Shown piece after piece: positions 44,028-55,755 of a stretch of DNA of 64,000 bases (the first letter of the stretch is position 1; the number at the start of each line of letters is the position of its first letter). The notes beneath the pieces are model-generated. The model was not told the origin of the DNA. It searched no databases and saw only the letters and a program-made list of their open reading frames with translations. The DNA comes from Calliphora vicina (taxonomy: Eukaryota; Arthropoda; Insecta; Diptera; Calliphoridae), in contig NC_088782.1 in the NCBI RefSeq assembly GCF_958450345.1, forward strand, positions 99,540,358-99,604,357. The letters run 5' to 3'. A program made the translations under genes and the position numbers.

Positions 44028-47000
44028 TTTAATAGCCTTCATCATATGTATATGTAAGTTTGTCATTCCGTTTGCAATTTCTATAAAATTTTATGAAATT
44101 TCAACAGATTATGTAAACGATTCTATATTGGATTTGCTGTTACGGTTCCATATGTGTTCTCCTTTTTTAAGATTTACTTTTAATCTTATATACAGGGATG
44201 GAAAATTATATTTTTGTTCCGTATTAAAATAGTATTAAAAAATTACTTTCTTCATCACCAGAGTACTTAAAATTTTAATATTACTGTAGCTTTATGTTGT
44301 AAACAGTCGTCTGTTATCACAAAATTGTCTATAGAAAGTGCTGTTGAATACGAGATTTTCTATAGAAAATGCTGTTATAATAGACAAGATTTTTAAAGAA
44401 AATGCTGTTTTTCATACGATTTTCTATAGAAAATACTGTTATACACAACATGTCCAAAAAATATAGTTATAGACAAGATTTTCTATAGAAAATTATTTTA
44501 TTTTCTATAGAAAAATGTTACACTCAAGATTTTCAACAGAAAATATAGTTATACTTAAGATTTTCTACAGCAAATATTGTTATACACATGATTGTTTATA
44601 GAAAATATTGTTCTACGCAAGATTTTCTATAGAAAATATTGTTCTACGCAGGATTTTCTATAGAAAATATTGTTCTACGCAAGATTTTCTATAGAAAATA
44701 TTGTTCTACGCAAGATTTTCTATAGAAAATATTGTTCTACACAAGATTTTCTATAGAAAATATTGTTCTACACAAGATTTTCTATAGAAAATATTGTTCT
44801 ACACAAGATTTTCTATAGAAAATATTGTTCTACACAAGATTTTCTATAGAAAATATTGTTCTACACAAGATTTTCTATAGAAAATGATGTTCTACACAAG
44901 ATTTTCTATAGAAAATGTTGTTCTACACAAGATTTTCTATAGAAAATGTTGTTCTACACAAGATTTTCTATAGAAAATGTTGTTCTACACAAGATTTTCT
45001 ATAGAAAATGTTGTTCTACACAAGATTTTCTATAGAAAATGTTGTTCTACACAAGATTTTCTATAGAAAATGTTGTTCTACACAAGATTTTCTATAGAAA
45101 ATGTTGTTCTACACAAGATTTTCTATAGAAAATGTTGTTCTACACAAGATTTTCTATAGAAAATGTTGTTCTACACAAGATTTTCTATAGAAAATGTTGT
45201 TCTACACAAGATTTTCTATAGAAAATGTTGTTCTACACAAGATTTTCTATAGAAAATGTTGTTCTACACAAGATTTTCTATAGAAAATGTTGTTCTACAC
45301 AAGATTTTCTATAGAAAATGTTGTTCTACACAAGATTTTCTATAGAAAATGTTGTTCTACACAAGATTTTCTATAGAAAATGTTGTTCTACACAAGATTT
45401 TCTATAGAAAATGTTGTTCTACACAAGATTTTCTATAGAAAATGTTGTTCTACACAAGATTTTCTATAGAAAATGTTGTTCTACACAAGATTTTCTATAG
45501 AAAATGTTGTTCTACACAAGATTTTCTATAGAAAATGTTGTTCTACACAAGATTTTCTATAGAAAATGTTGTTCTACACAAGATTTTCTATAGAAAATGT
45601 TGTTCTACACAAGATTTTCTATAGAAAATGTTGTTCTACACAAGATTTTCTATAGAAAATGTTGTTCTACACAAGATTTTCTATAGAAAATGTTGTTCTA
45701 CACAAGATTTTCTATAGAAAATGTTGTTCTACACAAGATTTTCTATAGAAAATGTTGTTCTACACAAGATTTTCTATAGAAAATGTTGTTCTACACAAGA
45801 TTTTCTATAGAAAATGTTGTTCTACACAAGATTTTCTATAGAAAATGTTGTTCTACACAAGATTTTCTATAGAAAATGTTGTTCTACACAAGATTTTCTA
45901 TAGAAAATGTTGTTCTACACAAGATTTTCTATAGAAAATGTTGTTCTACACAAGATTTTCTATAGAAAATGTTGTTCTACACAAGATTTTCTATAGAAAA
46001 TGTTGTTCTACACAAGATTTTCTATAGAAAATGATAGAAAATGTTGTTCTACACAAGATTTTCTATAGAAAATGTTGTTCTACACAAGATTTTCTATAGA
46101 AAATGTTGTTCTACACAAGATTTTCTATAGAAAATGTTGTTCTACACAAGATTTTCTATAGAAAATGTTGTTCTACACAAGATTTTCTATAGAAAATGTT
46201 GTTCTACACAAGATTTTCTATAGAAAATGTTGTTCTACACAAGATTTTCTATAGAAAATGTTGTTCTACACAAGATTTTCTATAGAAAATGTTGTTCTAC
46301 ACAAGATTTTCTATAGAAAATGTTGTTCTACACAAGATTTTCTATAGAAAATGTTGTTCTACACAAGATTTTCTATAGAAAATGTTGTTCTACACAAGAT
46401 TTTCTATAGAAAATGTTGTTCTACACAAGATTTTCTATAGAAAATGTTGTTCTACACAAGATTTTCTATAGAAAATGTTGTTCTACACAAGATTTTCTAT
46501 AGAAAATGTTGTTCTACACAAGATTTTCTATAGAAAATGTTGTTCTACACAAGATTTTCTATAGAAAATGTTGTTCTACACAAGATTTTCTATAGAAAAT
46601 GTTGTTCTACACAAGATTTTCTATAGAAAATGTTGTTCTACACAAGATTTTCTATAGAAAATGTTGTTCTACACAAGATTTTCTATAGAAAATGTTGTTC
46701 TACACAAGATTTTCTATAGAAAATGTTGTTCTACACAAGATTTTCTATAGAAAATGTTGTTCTACACAAGATTTTCTATAGAAAATGTTGTTCTACACAA
46801 GATTTTCTATAGAAAATGTTGTTCTACACAAGATTTTCTATAGAAAATGTTGTTCTACACAAGATTTTCTATAGAAAATGTTGTTCTACACAAGATTTTC
46901 TATAGAAAATGTTGTTCTACACAAGATTTTCTATAGAAAATGTTGTTCTACACAAGATTTTCTATAGAAAATGTTGTTCTACACAAGATTTTCTATAGAA

Positions 47001-48813
47001 AATGTTGTTCTACACAAGATTTTCTATAGAAAATGTTGTTCTACACAAGATTTTCTATAGAAAATGTTGTTCTACACAAGATTTTCTATAGAAAATGTTG
47101 TTCTACACAAGATTTTCTATAGAAAATGTTGTTCTACACAAGATTTTCTATAGAAAATGTTGTTCTACACAAGATTTTCTATAGAAAATGTTGTTCTACA
47201 CAAGATTTTCTATAGAAAATGTTGTTCTACACAAGATTTTCTATAGAAAATGTTGTTCTACACAAGATTTTCTATAGAAAATGTTGTTCTACACAAGATT
47301 TTCTATAGAAAATGTGTTCTACACAAGATTTTCTATAGAAAATGTTGTTCTACACAAGATTTTCTATAGAAAATGTTGTTCTACACAAGATTTTCTATAG
47401 AAAATGTTGTTCTACACAAGATTTTCTATAGAAAATGTTGTTCTACACAAGATTTTCTATAGAAAATGTTGTTCTACACAAGATTTTCTATAGAAAATGT
47501 TGTTCTACACAAGATTTTCTATAGAAAATGTTGTTCTACACAAGATTTTCTATAGAAAATGTTGTTCTACACAAGATTTTCTATAGAAAATGTTGTTCTA
47601 CACAAGATTTTCTATAGAAAATGTTGTTCTACACAAGATTTTCTATAGAAAATGTTGTTCTACACAAGATTTTCTATAGAAAATGTTGTTCTACACAAGA
47701 TTTTCTATAGAAAATGTTGTTCTACACAAGATTTTCTATAGAAAATGTTGTTCTACACAAGATTTTCTATAGAAAATGTTGTTCTACACAAGATTTTCTA
47801 TAGAAAATGTTGTTCTACACAAGATTTTCTATAGAAAATGTTGTTCTACACAAGATTTTCTATAGAAAATGTTGTTCTACACAAGATTTTCTATAGAAAA
47901 TGTTGTTCTACACAAGATTTTCTATAGAAAATGTTGTTCTACACAAGATTTTCTATAGAAAATGTTGTTCTACACAAGATTTTCTATAGAAAATGTTGTT
48001 CTACACAAGATTTTCTATAGAAAATGTTGTTCTACACAAGATTTTCTATAGAAAATGTTGTTCTACACAAGATTTTCTATAGAAAATGTTGTTCTACACA
48101 AGATTTTCTATAGAAAATGTTGTTCTACACAAGATTTTCTATAGAAAATGTTGTTCTACACAAGATTTTCTATAGAAAATGTTGTTCTACACAAGATTTT
48201 CTATAGAAAATGTTGTTCTACACAAGATTTTCTATAGAAAATGTTGTTCTACACAAGATTTTCTATAGAAAATGTTGTTCTACACAAGATTTTCTATAGA
48301 AAATGTTGTTCTACACAAGATTTTCTATAGAAAATGTTGTTCTACACAAGATTTTCTATAGAAAATGTTGTTCTACACAAGATTTTCTATAGAAAATGTT
48401 GTTCTACACAAGATTTTCTATAGAAAATGTTGTTCTACACAAGATTTTCTATAGAAAATGTTGTTCTACACAAGATTTTCTATAGAAAATGTTGTTCTAC
48501 ACAAGATTTTCTATAGAAAATGTTGTTCTACACAAGATTTTCTATAGAAAATGTTGTTCTACACAAGATTTTCTATAGAAAATGTTGTTCTACACAAGAT
48601 TTTCTATAGAAAATGTTGTTCTACACAAAATTTTCTACAGAAAATGTTGTTCTACACAAGATTTTCTTTTTTATACTCTGTTTATTCACTTGAGGTTAAA
48701 AAGGAAAAATTAGTCTTACTAACAATTGTTATATTATTTCAGTTGTTATACCATCATATTTGGGTGGAGGGTATTTAAGATTCGGCACGGCCGAATATAG
48801 TACTCTTACTTGT
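44028..48813 (+). mobile_element. DINE-1-like element with a giant central 31-bp satellite
   Basis: The left segment 44028-44230 (CCTTCATCATATGTATATGT then AAGTTTGTCATTCCGTTTGC) is a diverged family B/D start (compare 42427-42480). The right segment 48668-48813 (TTATACTCTGTTTATTCACT, TGAGGTT; GGGTGGAGGGTATTTAAGAT; TCGGCACGGCCGAATATAGT; ACTCTTACTTGT) is a clean family-B terminal stem-loop in the same orientation. Everything between is the 31-bp array and its diverged lead-in. Start and end are in the correct relative order for one element of about 4.8 kb whose interior has been replaced by tandem repeats. An alternative is two unrelated fragments on either side of a satellite. Confidence 0.65.
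44320..48662. repeat. 31-bp palindrome-containing satellite, about 130 homogeneous monomers
   Basis: The monomer is GTTGTTCTACACAAG plus ATTTTCTATAGAAAAT, 31 bp. The second part is a perfect 16-bp palindrome. From about 44600 to 48660 the copies are almost identical: variants are a 10-bp insert near 46034, a 3-bp deletion near 47313 and an altered last two units (48625-48645). From 44320 to about 44600 units are diverged and of uneven length. Then come four GCAAG/GCAGG-type units, five ATTGTTCTACACAAG units, one GATG unit, and the remainder GTTG. The short frame at 48551-48778 is a reading of the repeat, not a gene. Confidence 0.97.
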
Positions 48814-49064
48814 TTATGCTAACTTCTTTCTTTTTGTGATACAAAAATGATATTGGTTGGTGATAGAATGTCAATAATAGAGAACAATAAGTGACAATAG
48901 TTTTTTAGATCATTTACAAGTACGAAAAAAATGTATATTAAACCTCAAAACTCCCCATGTGGCACATACGCCAGATACAAGGAATCCCTGTCATGTAGAG
49001 CAAAATGTTGATAAAATATAGAAAAAATCAGTTACAATTTGTTTAAAATCTTTTTGTTTAATTA
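48814..49064. other. Spacer, nothing recognised
   Basis: AT-rich DNA between the satellite-bearing element and palindrome G. Confidence 0.35.
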
Positions 49065-50451
49065 CACTATACAACACCAATAAAAATTACGAAGTCCGAG
49101 CAATAAATTTTGAAAGAGGAGACAAAAAAAAAAAGTCACGTGTATCGGCGTTTTGAATGTTTACATCTGAATTTCATTTTAGGGGGGTTAAAGTTTCCGA
49201 ACTCTGGCACATTCTTATTGTTAATCGTCTTAAGAAACCATGTGATCCTTACATTTTAGGTATAAAATGTGTTCAGCAAATTTATGCAAAATGTTACGGA
49301 GAACATTTCTGTATAATATGTTAACCCTCTAAATCCTCCAGGCATAAGTCTTTTTTGTCCTTCTTTTAAAAAATAGCAACAAACTGCATTAAAACAAGGA
49401 TTTAAGGGGTTAAAATGTTCCGCAAAAATATTATCCGTGAAATTTTACTATAAGTCCCTGAATACACCAAAACGGAAAATTGAACCAGAAAGTCATAAAT
49501 ACGACACAACAAAAGAGAGCTTAGGGTTAATTCCGCATTTATTAAGAATTTTATTTTAAAGTACCCCAAAAACTTCACATGCGCACCCATTGAAGAACGC
49601 TTATAGCTGAAATATGCTGGACATTGTATGGTAATGAAGTGGAATTGTCTAGAGCTAAAAAAAAATGTAATTAATGAAGATTTCCTATCCAAATTCTTAA
49701 TAAATACGAAATTAACCGTAAGTTCTCTTTTGTTGTGTCTTATTTCTGACTATCCGGTTGAATTTTCCGTTTTGGTGTATTCAGGAACTTATAGTAAAAT
49801 GTCACAGATAATATTTTTGCGGAACATTTTAACCTCTTAAATCCCTGTTTTAATGGTGTTTGTTGCTCTTTTTTAAAAGAAGGACAAAAAAGACTTATGC
49901 CTTGAGGATTTAGAGGGTTAACATATTATACAAAAATGTTCTTCGTAACATTTTACATAAATCTGCTGAATACATTTTATACCTAAAATGTTCTTTAAAA
50001 TAAAATTCTTAATAAATGCGAAATTAACCCTATGCTCTCGTTTGTTATGTCTTATTTGTGACTTTCTGGTTGAATTTTCGGTTTTGAAGTATTCAGGGAC
50101 TTATAGTAAAATATCAAGTACAATTTTTTTGCAGAACATTTTAACCCCTTAAATCCCAGTTTTAATGGTGGTTTTTGCAGGTTAACATGTTCTACAAAAA
50201 TATTCTCCGTAACATTTTACATAACTTTGTTGAAAACATTTTATACCTAAAATGTAATGATCACATGGTTTCTTATGACGATTAACAATAAGAATGTGCC
50301 AGAGTTGGGAAACTTTAACCCCCCCTCAAATGAAATTCAGATGTAAACTTTCTAAACGCCGATACACGTGTCTTTTTTATTTGTCTCCTCTATCAAAATT
50401 TATTGGTCGGACCTTGTAATTTTTGGAAAAATTTGATTTTGTTGTATAGTG
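49065..50451. mobile_element. Foldback element G, CACTATACAACA termini, TTA flanks
   Basis: A 1,387-bp inverted repeat. CACTATACAACACC at the left pairs with TGTTGTATAGTG at the right, and TTA precedes and follows. The arms match over hundreds of bases: GTATCGGCGTTT (49142) and AAACGCCGATAC (50353), TTGTTAATCGTC (49218) and GACGATTAACAA (50277). The centre contains further direct and inverted copies of a segment with CTCTAAATCC...AGGCATAAGTCTTTTTTGTC and of 'aacattttaaccccttaaatcc'. Termini and 3-bp flanks resemble family C. No coding sequence; short frames on both strands are mirror readings of the palindrome. Confidence 0.8.
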
Positions 50452-50629
50452 TTATTTGAAATAAACAATAAATATCTAGTTCATTATACTTTGTTTTGTG
50501 AATTAAGGTATAAAACAGTAATACTTATACGTTTATATTTTGGATTTTTTTTTGTCTTATTTTACAAATGACAAATCTTTCCCCATCCTTTTGGCGTATT
50601 TACCCCATGAGTGGGGTGGTTTCGTCGTT

Positions 50630-51625
50630 TTTGGTGAGTCTATAAATGTTAAAAAAGTATGTATATTAAGATGAAATGATCAAAACTAAAGCCAACATAT
50701 CGAAGTATCCGAAACAAGAAGAAATTTAAGAATATGTATTGTGACTTTGATATAAGATCGCCTCAAAAAAAGTGGCGTATGGTCCCCCTTCTACCGTATT
50801 TCTCTCTCCTTCCGCTCTACGTATATTTCCGGTTTTGGGTTTAAAATTTTCCAAAGCAAGACATTTTTTTTATATTTAGATTTTGAGTTAAATACAAATT
50901 GCGGATGTAAGTGCATTTTTAAACTTAAGATTAGATTTTTTAGCAATTTCCAATTTACAACAGTTTTTAAAGTTTGAGTGTTCTAACAAGGGTTATATTA
51001 TTTCGACACCTCGTCGTAGGAAAATAACTTTTTTATAAGAAACCATCATTATCACATTTTAGACATATGCTGAACTTTATCTTTTAATAAACTTAATTGA
51101 TTTAAATTGTCTTTGTTTACTAAATTTGCCAATCATCATATTTATAATTCATAGACATATATTTATGATTATAAATACAAATAAAACAAATCAGAAAAAA
51201 AATTCTAATTTTGCGCACATTTTCTCATAACCAAATCAACATTGATTATGATTCTGTTTCCACATTCACTAAATAAAATAATATTTAAATCAAATGTATG
51301 TTAGTGCAATTAGCAAGGTCTTATACAGGAAACTCAGAGGTTAGCGTAGCACAGTGGGGGAACTGAAAAAAAGTTGAGTATAAGTTTTGAATTTCAAACA
51401 ACAAGCCTCAAGTCCTCAAATGGTTTATATCTAGTACGGAAGAAAGGGGACCATACGCCACTTTTTATATGAGGTGACCTCAAATGAAAACCATATTTCA
51501 TATTCTTAAATTTTGACTTGTTTCTGATAATTAGATATGTTGGCTTTAGTTTTATTCATTTCTATCTTGCCCATCTCATTTCATCATACATATTTTTTTA
51601 GCATTTTTAGACTGTCTTATCTTCT
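50630..51625. repeat. Inverted repeat H, about 1 kb
   Basis: Left arm 50630-50800 contains AAAACTAAAGCCAACATATC and AGTGGCGTATGGTCCCCCTT. Right arm 51440-51625 contains AAGGGGACCATACGCCACTT and GATATGTTGGCTTTAGTTTT. The arms enclose about 640 bp with no frame of interest. End points are approximate and no duplication was identified. Confidence 0.7.
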
Positions 51626-51714
51626 TCGCTATATCGATGTTTTTCATAGATTTCTTCTAGTAGATATATATTTTCAATTGGCATTATTTTAATATTTCAT
51701 CTACCCTAGGTACC

Positions 51715-51893
51715 CTACTTTGAGGCCCTGAAGCTCCGCAGCCCTTGATGTTTAAAATGTTCAAAAAATAAACTCAACTACACCTCCTCTATACCAATTG
51801 GAAATTTTATTGATATCGGATTTTGCGTTTAGCAGTAACAGATTTAATTTAACTTTATATTTAGTTACCCCATTGTGCTTTAAATATGAGAAA
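51715..51893 (+). repeat. Copy of the B-interior module
   Basis: CTACTTTGAGG...GGATTTTGCG...AGCAGTAACAGATTTAATTT...ACCCCATTGTGC matches, in order, the complement of 22870-23035 and the interior of B1 and B2 (20505-20620 and 61735-61850). It is strongly diverged. It joins on to inverted repeat H in the same way that this module borders palindrome F. Confidence 0.5.
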
Positions 51894-52005
51894 TGTTTTG
51901 AAAATGCATATATTAATTATTTTAGAAAAAATTAATACAAATAGAGTAATTCATAAGCCCAAATTATAATAAACGAATTCAAAAGAAATTTAATAAAGAA
52001 CTAAC

Positions 52006-52193
52006 CATAGAGAAAGCACATAGAGCGGAAACTCTCCTATCAAAGACCTAACTCAGTTGTCGAAAACATATGTGGTGAGAATGTATAAGTAAAAAAAACT
52101 ATGTGAAAACAAAAACAACACTCGTTTGTGTAACTTTTTTGAGTAATTTTTTTGTTTGCGTTTTTTTCGAGTTTCCGCTCTATGTTCTTTATG
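52006..52193. mobile_element. 188-bp MITE with 8-bp target duplication
   Basis: The ends are CATAGAGAAAGC and (complement of right) CATAAAGAAC. Immediately inside is a perfect 17-bp inverted pair ACATAGAGCGGAAACTC / GAGTTTCCGCTCTATGT. A perfect duplication GAACTAAC lies at 51998-52005 and 52194-52201. An 8-bp duplication suggests hAT-type mobilisation. A degraded relative lies near 18085-18260. Confidence 0.85.
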
Positions 52194-52201
52194 GAACTAA
52201 C

Positions 52202-53584
52202 TAACAATTTGTATGTCTAACAATTATTTTCAATTAAAAATCAAAAACGTGACAAAACTATGAATTTCATTTACAAAAGTCTAAAAGCCCATTGGCAGTC
52301 TTTTGTTATTATAATTAAAGTAATTTCTTAAAGAAAATTCCATAGAAATGTTCATAACATGTTTTTCATCCCCCTTACAGTCCAATAGTTTTCTTATTTT
52401 CCTTTTAAATCGTATTGTTTACTCGTACCAAAGTCCTATTAAGTGAAGTGACATTTTAGTTCCTTGTGCTTGTACACATCAATGAAAATCACTACAAATT
52501 AATGACAAACTACTTCTTGGAACGGATGATGTCATTTACACTGATTACTTGGTGTTGATAAACTACCGCATGTTTCTTTACGAGTTTGTTCAACTGAGTA
52601 TTTTTCTCGCTACGGACACATGATTAAAGTCACACCAGGACATAAATGATTGATTTTCAAACGCATGTTGAAAATATTGTGGGTATGGTGAGTTGTTTAT
52701 GTTGCTGGACTTATGAGAACAACTTAATTGGAATGTTGTAGTCAGAAAGTGTGTATGTATCCCTACAGGACTTATTTAGGTGTGTAGTACCTAAATATAC
52801 CCCCACACATGCTACTAGTTATATTTAATTAAAGTCGATTAGACTTCTCAATATTTAAATTTTCCTTCTTATAGGGATGTACTGAAAAACTATCAAATAA
52901 TACAAACATTGATATAAACCATTTTATCAAAAAGTTATACGGGAATACAAAATTAATTTTTTTGTTAAGAATTAGTGTGCTGAATTCCCAATAATTGATA
53001 AATTCACTGAAATTTATTATTGGGGGATAAGCTAGTTCCTATGCGCATTTCACTGGTTGCTTAAGCCAGATCATAAGGAAACCTTTTCACAAAAGGCTTT
53101 AGAAAAACTAAAGATATTATACAAATAAAACACTAGAGTGAATGAGAATTACATACACTCAAGCTTTATTTGTAAAAATATCAAAGCTTAAACAAAACAC
53201 CAATAATAAACAGTGAGTTTATCTTTTCTTACATTCCCTACTACAATTAGTTGCAGATTATTGATACAGTCAGGAAGATCTTTACTAGATGTCAAGAGTT
53301 GCAACTAGTATTCTTCCACTATTATTCGGAGTCTTCTGGCGAGTCTTCGTTTGCATCACATGTCTTTAAATATGTAGATAAATAGTGAGATATTATAAAA
53401 ATTTAACTTAAAAAACATTATTAACTGTTTTTTGTTAACTTAAAGTACTTCCGCAAAGTACTATGACGATTCATTTAATTTATAGTTTGCCAAGTGAGTA
53501 GCAGCATTTTGTTGTCACAAACAATTGATGCATGTGATGCATGAATGTGTAAGTAAGTACTCCTTTCACTAATACATATACAAA
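52202..53584. other. AT-rich DNA, nothing recognised
   Basis: No domain-bearing frame, TIR or tandem repeat seen. Confidence 0.45.
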
Positions 53585-54311
53585 ACAAGTAAGAAAGTAT
53601 GGTCGGTCAAGCCCGACCATATAATACCCTACACTAAATAAAAGAGCAGAAACATTTTTCTTTTAAAATTTCAATAATTTATAATTTTGAGTGATTTTCG
53701 GAAGTGGACCTTATATGGGGCTATGACCAATTATGGACCGATCACCATGAAATTAGGTCGTGTAATTTATGTCTATATGAAAGTTAATTACGTTGAATTT
53801 TGTGTATATACCAACATTTTTAAGCGATTTATGCACGTTAAAGTGATTTTCGGAAGCGGGTCTATATGGGAGCTATGACTAATTATGGACCGATCGTAAC
53901 AAAATTTGGTGCCATGAATTTTGTATATATAGAACTTATTTGAAGCGAAATTTGTGTAGATACATAGATAAATTAAACATTTATGACCGATAAAGTTCAA
54001 TTTCGAGGGGACATTTGTATGGGGGCTAGGCTAGAAATAATGGACCGATTTCAGCCAGTTTCCATAGGCTTGGTCCTTGGGCCGAAAAAGTAATATGTAC
54101 CAAATTTGATCGAAATATCTTCAAAATTGCGACCTGTACTCTGCGCACAAGGTTTACATGGACAGCCAGCCAGCCAGCCAGCCAACCAGACGGACGGACG
54201 GACATCGTCGATCGGTATACTTTAAGGTGGGTGTTAGACTAATATTTTTGGGCGTTACAAACATCTGCACAAACGCATAATACCCTCCCCACTATGGTGG
54301 TGTAGGGTATA
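53585..54311 (-). mobile_element. DINE-1-like family A, copy A7 (complete)
   Basis: On the plus strand: ACAAGTAAGAAAGTATGGTC, stem-loop GGTCGGTCAAGCCCGACC, ATAATACCCTACACTAAATA, two internal repeats (53706 and 53860), and (CAGC)n/(GGAC)n at 54162-54204. The far end is CACTATGGTGGTGTAGGGTA. Length is 727 bp with both terminal structures intact, making it the best reference copy for the family in this window. Confidence 0.88.
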
Positions 54312-54679
54312 AATATATATATTAGGGCAGCCCTTACTTTGCACTTTTTGGATTCTGGATACCCCCAAGGTCTAAAATTGCTCTCCGTATCTGAAAACCA
54401 AATGCTGAAATTTTGAATTTTCGAGTTTTGGATCAAAGTGCCAACTGGCAAATGTCCTCGAAAATTATAATTCTGAGATCACTGCTATCCAGGAAATACG
54501 ATGGATAGAACAAGGATTCAACATAAAGAAGTTGCCACTTAAAATCCGTACGGATTAAAGCGATCATAACTTTTAAATGAAACAACGTATTTTAACATTT
54601 TATACACGAAATTAAAGGTAATTTACTAAGCTTTTAAAAAAATATGACTGCAGGTTTATTTGTCTTTATAGCAAATAAA

Positions 54680-54931
54680 TTATCTGGATTTTCTTCTTAT
54701 GCCTCCCATTAATAGCTGTACAACTTTTCTTCCCACTTCTACCGTTTTTCCAGCATATTTATTCCACTTTGTTCTCATCAAAATCTGGTTATTTACTGCA
54801 CCTGCACTCCTTTTCCATTTACGTTCTCGATTGGACGAAGATTTGGGCAATTTGTTTAATTGATGTGTTTTGGTATGTTTATTCTCATTATACCACTTAA
54901 TAGTTGTATTTGAGTAAAGACTACTTGTCAT
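54680..54931 (-). CDS. Unrecognised 83-residue frame
   Basis: A basic, Lys/Arg/Asn-rich frame on the opposite strand within the broken RTE-like region (SSNRERKWKRSAGAVNNQIL). I do not recognise a domain. It may belong to another element inserted between the endonuclease and RT remnants, or be chance. Confidence 0.2.
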   Translation of the reverse strand: MTSSLYSNTTIKWYNENKHTKTHQLNKLPKSSSNRERKWKRSAGAVNNQILMRTKWNKYAGKTVEVGRKVVQLLMGGIRRKSR

Positions 54932-55332
54932 TGAGTAATGACAATTTGGCTAAAACTTTTGTATCAGATGTGTGAAGTCTTATAAATGACAGCAATCGCT
55001 TTTCCAAACTCTCCTTTTATATATAATTCTAAAAATTCTTTAAAGACATGTCTGAAAAGCTTGACTCTTCAAACCGCATCTGCGGATTGCCTGCCAAATT
55101 AATATTTTTGTTCAATTTTACGTATTCATATTTAAAGGACGCACAACCTCGAGTTGCCGAGATGTAAAATTTTTGACCTGATGTCTGCCAAAAATCAGAT
55201 TTTGGCTATCTTTTAACCCGACACTGTCGGATTTTCTAGATATTTGTGCACAATTTTTTCTCTAGCTTCTTTTTCCATTATGTCTACACTTTTTAAAACT
55301 AAACATAATGACTTGCAATTCATTGTAGAATA

Positions 55333-55755
55333 ATGGTAAATTTGTTGTTAAAAACGTATGTAAATCTTATATCAATAAGTCAAAAACTTCAGAAAACTAG
55401 ACACCACCACGCTCGACTCTCCGAAATGCTTCAAGAAAATAATATACTTCCTACTATAGACGAACAATGGACCCATATGTCCCATTCAATTTGTGCTGCT
55501 GCCGAAGAGGTACTCGGATACGATCGGCCTCGAAGGAAACAGTGGTACGACCAGGAGTATCGCGATGCCACTGCAGAGAAAAATTATGTATACCGAGCAA
55601 CCCTCCCGCGAGCTGTTACTCAAGTCGAAAGGAATTATGTGATCCAGTTGTATAGGGAGAAGAGAAAGGATGAGCGTTGCACAAGAACAACAAAGAATGT
55701 GAAGAACTTGAGGCGTGAGTGTAAAGATCTTGAGACCCATTGGCATCTCCTGTAG
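55333..55755 (+). pseudogene. Linker between endonuclease and RT, RTE-like element
   Basis: A 140-residue frame. Residues about 40-120 contain WTHMSHSICAAAEEVLGYDR, RKQWYDQEYRDATAEKNYVY and YREKRKDERCTRTTKN. This is the typical segment between endonuclease and RT in RTE/CFDP2-type polyproteins (W......AAEEVLG...R..WFD.EC...EKN..YR). The first 25 residues are unrelated. The frame ends at 55755, but homologous sequence continues in other frames to about 55960. Confidence 0.65.

Noticed and set aside
44320..48662. CRISPR array
   Set aside because: There are no spacers: the 31-bp units are head to tail and nearly identical throughout, and the surroundings are eukaryotic.
48551..48778. Repetitive 75-residue frame at the satellite's right edge
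   Set aside because: It is a reading of the 31-bp satellite followed by the DINE end. 31 is not a multiple of 3, so no long frame persists through the array.
49402..49840. Two similar frames on opposite strands (49402-49692 and 49628-49840) as a gene pair
   Set aside because: They are mirror readings of nested repeats within palindrome G.
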